Source of the DNA: a virus
IMG/VR virus record: IMGVR_UViG_3300048918_000239
Location: 1 to 46,570 of that record
Reading direction: 5' to 3' (one strand)
DNA: 46,570 nucleotides
The notes under the pieces are model-generated. The model did no database searches. It was not told the DNA's origin and worked only from the letters and a program-made list of their open reading frames with translations. Numbering within the stretch: position 1 is the first letter of the stretch; the number at the start of each line of letters is the position of its first letter. Position numbers and translations under genes: made by a program. Below are positions 45,924 to 46,570 of the stretch, piece after piece.

Positions 45924-46379
45924 ATGGACCCGATCATCCTGAAAGCGTCTGAGCCGATGCGCTGGACGATCGTTTTCCACCGGAAGGCCGAAAGCTGGTT
46001 CTTCGGCCTGATCGCGATGGGCAGGTTCAAGCACGTCTCTGCGTTCGCCTGGCTGCCCGACGTGCAGCGGTGGCTCGTCTACGACGTCGGCTTCCGGCGG
46101 ACCCGCATCTTGGTTTTGCCTGACACCGCCGAATCCAAGGCTCATCTAGCCCACGTCATCACCGGCAACGCGATCGTCACGATGCCGGTGCGCGCTGACG
46201 CCTTACCGGTGATGCGCCTCGGCTTGTTTTGCACAAGCGCGGTCAAGCACTTGATCGGGCTCGGCGGGGGTGCGTTGCGACCCGATGCCCTTTTCGCGTC
46301 CTGTCTGCGTCACGGAGGTGAATTGTCCGACGATGCAGGCCCAGCAAATTGCTCAACCAGTAGATCCCAACCTGGCTAA
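45924..46379 (+). CDS. Second permuted papain-like (NlpC/P60-type) protein
   Basis: A 151-residue protein. His37 in GRFKHVSAFAWL followed by a strand pair (RWLVYDVGFRRTRILVLP) and Cys103 in GLFCTSAVKHLIG give the permuted His-then-Cys order also seen in the lysis-cassette protein at 22135-22638. The C-terminal 20 residues are disordered and overlap the next gene. Proteins like this occur between terminase and portal in many podoviruses; activity unproven. It could trim a virion component or act on the wall during entry. Confidence 0.65.
   Translation: MDPIILKASEPMRWTIVFHRKAESWFFGLIAMGRFKHVSAFAWLPDVQRWLVYDVGFRRTRILVLPDTAESKAHLAHVITGNAIVTMPVRADALPVMRLGLFCTSAVKHLIGLGGGALRPDALFASCLRHGGELSDDAGPANCSTSRSQPG
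46269..46279 (+). promoter_or_regulatory. Late-module 11-mer GGTGCGTTGCG, copy 7
   Basis: Exact copy inside the end of the preceding gene, 64 bases before the small gene that leads into the portal. Like copy 1 it is within coding sequence but precedes a head module. Confidence 0.6.
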
Positions 46380-46527
46380 CGAACAGCAGCAGGCGCAGCA
46401 GCAGCAAATTTCGACGCTGCAGACGCAGGCTTTGGGCGACACCAACGCGCTGATGGCTCGCTACGGAACCAAGCTCGCGCTGTCGGGCCTTCCGACGTCG
46501 CCGGTGCCAACCGTGGCGGCGCGCTAA
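46333..46527 (+). CDS. 64-residue Gln-rich protein before portal
   Basis: From ATG 46333 (GGAGGT 13 bases upstream, a loose spacing; GTG 46318 is in frame). The sequence MQAQQIAQPVDPNLANEQQQ, then a Gln and Thr-rich stretch and DTNALMARYGTKLALSG, is a small helical head-associated protein. Similar short Gln-rich proteins precede portal genes in podoviruses. Its stop overlaps the next ATG (TAATG). Confidence 0.68.
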   Translation: MQAQQIAQPVDPNLANEQQQAQQQQISTLQTQALGDTNALMARYGTKLALSGLPTSPVPTVAAR

Positions 46528-46570
46528 TGGCGAAAATACCAGCACCGAAGGCGCCGGAAAATCCGCTCTC
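46527..46570 (+). CDS. Probable start of the portal gene, cut by window end
   Basis: ATG 46527 overlaps the previous stop and opens MAKIPAPKAPENPL before the window ends. Gene order (terminase, small protein, portal) makes it the expected portal N-terminus. It cannot be joined directly to base 1: the frame of the portal body starts at base 3, so at least two bases, and probably some tens of codons, are missing between the window ends. Confidence 0.6.
   Translation, partial: MAKIPAPKAPENPL

Noticed and set aside
44129-46030. 633-codon open frame opposite the terminase large subunit
   Set aside because: Same antisense effect of GC-rich codons; no recognisable domain or ribosome site.
1-46570. 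Phage-encoded RNA polymerase that would explain the late 11-mers as promoters
   Set aside because: No gene of about 800 codons with polymerase motifs exists; all large genes are accounted for as structural.

Overview
The window reads as the nearly complete genome of a temperate podovirus, high in GC (estimated by eye at about 60%). Several small accessory proteins resemble families I know from Bradyrhizobium and related Nitrobacteraceae, so that is the inferred host group. No host genes, ribosomal RNA or tRNA are visible. Both window ends fall inside what looks like one portal gene: its body is at 3-1547 and a probable start is at 46527-46570. The window therefore behaves like a circularly permuted or circular phage molecule cut in the portal gene, although the two ends do not join in frame.

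Layout. Bases 1-24216 are the rightward late region: portal, scaffold, major capsid protein, cement-type protein, a signal-peptide-bearing head-region protein, tail tube adaptor, nozzle, three internal virion or ejection proteins (one with a lambda R-like lytic domain), a small secreted-type protein, an SGNH esterase with a twin-arginine-like leader, a tail fibre with a T7-type head and a glycine-rich tip, and a lysis cassette (lysozyme-like endolysin, permuted papain-like protein, holin-like protein, small membrane protein, RlpA-like protein). A PhyH-type 2-oxoglutarate oxygenase gene sits on the opposite strand between fibre and endolysin. Bases 24223-36432 are a tightly coupled leftward early operon: many small zinc-ribbon or membrane proteins, two HNH-AP2 homing endonuclease genes, a PD-(D/E)XK-type exonuclease, a RecA-like ATPase, and two tyrosine recombinases with a candidate att region between them. 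Bases 36433-37594 are the lysis-lysogeny switch: repressor plus a coupled membrane protein leftward, and a Cro-like gene rightward. Bases 37839-42518 are the rightward replication module: a protein with an RMF-like end, a RusA resolvase, a DNA methyltransferase, a DUF1376 protein and a DnaB-type helicase. Bases 43349-46570 carry the terminase genes and lead into the portal.

Regulation. Four copies of a 19-bp partial dyad (TGTTGC..GYAACA) lie around the switch. Two overlap near-identical promoters, a leftward one before the early operon and a rightward one whose predicted start falls on the Cro-like ATG, so that mRNA may be leaderless. Separately, an exact 11-mer, GGTGCGTTGCG, occurs seven times, always on the + strand, each 23-119 bases before the first gene of a late module; a one-base-insertion variant precedes an eighth gene. 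At four modules a short hairpin lies between the 11-mer and the start codon. No phage RNA polymerase gene is visible. This dispersed late-module element is the most unusual signal in the window.
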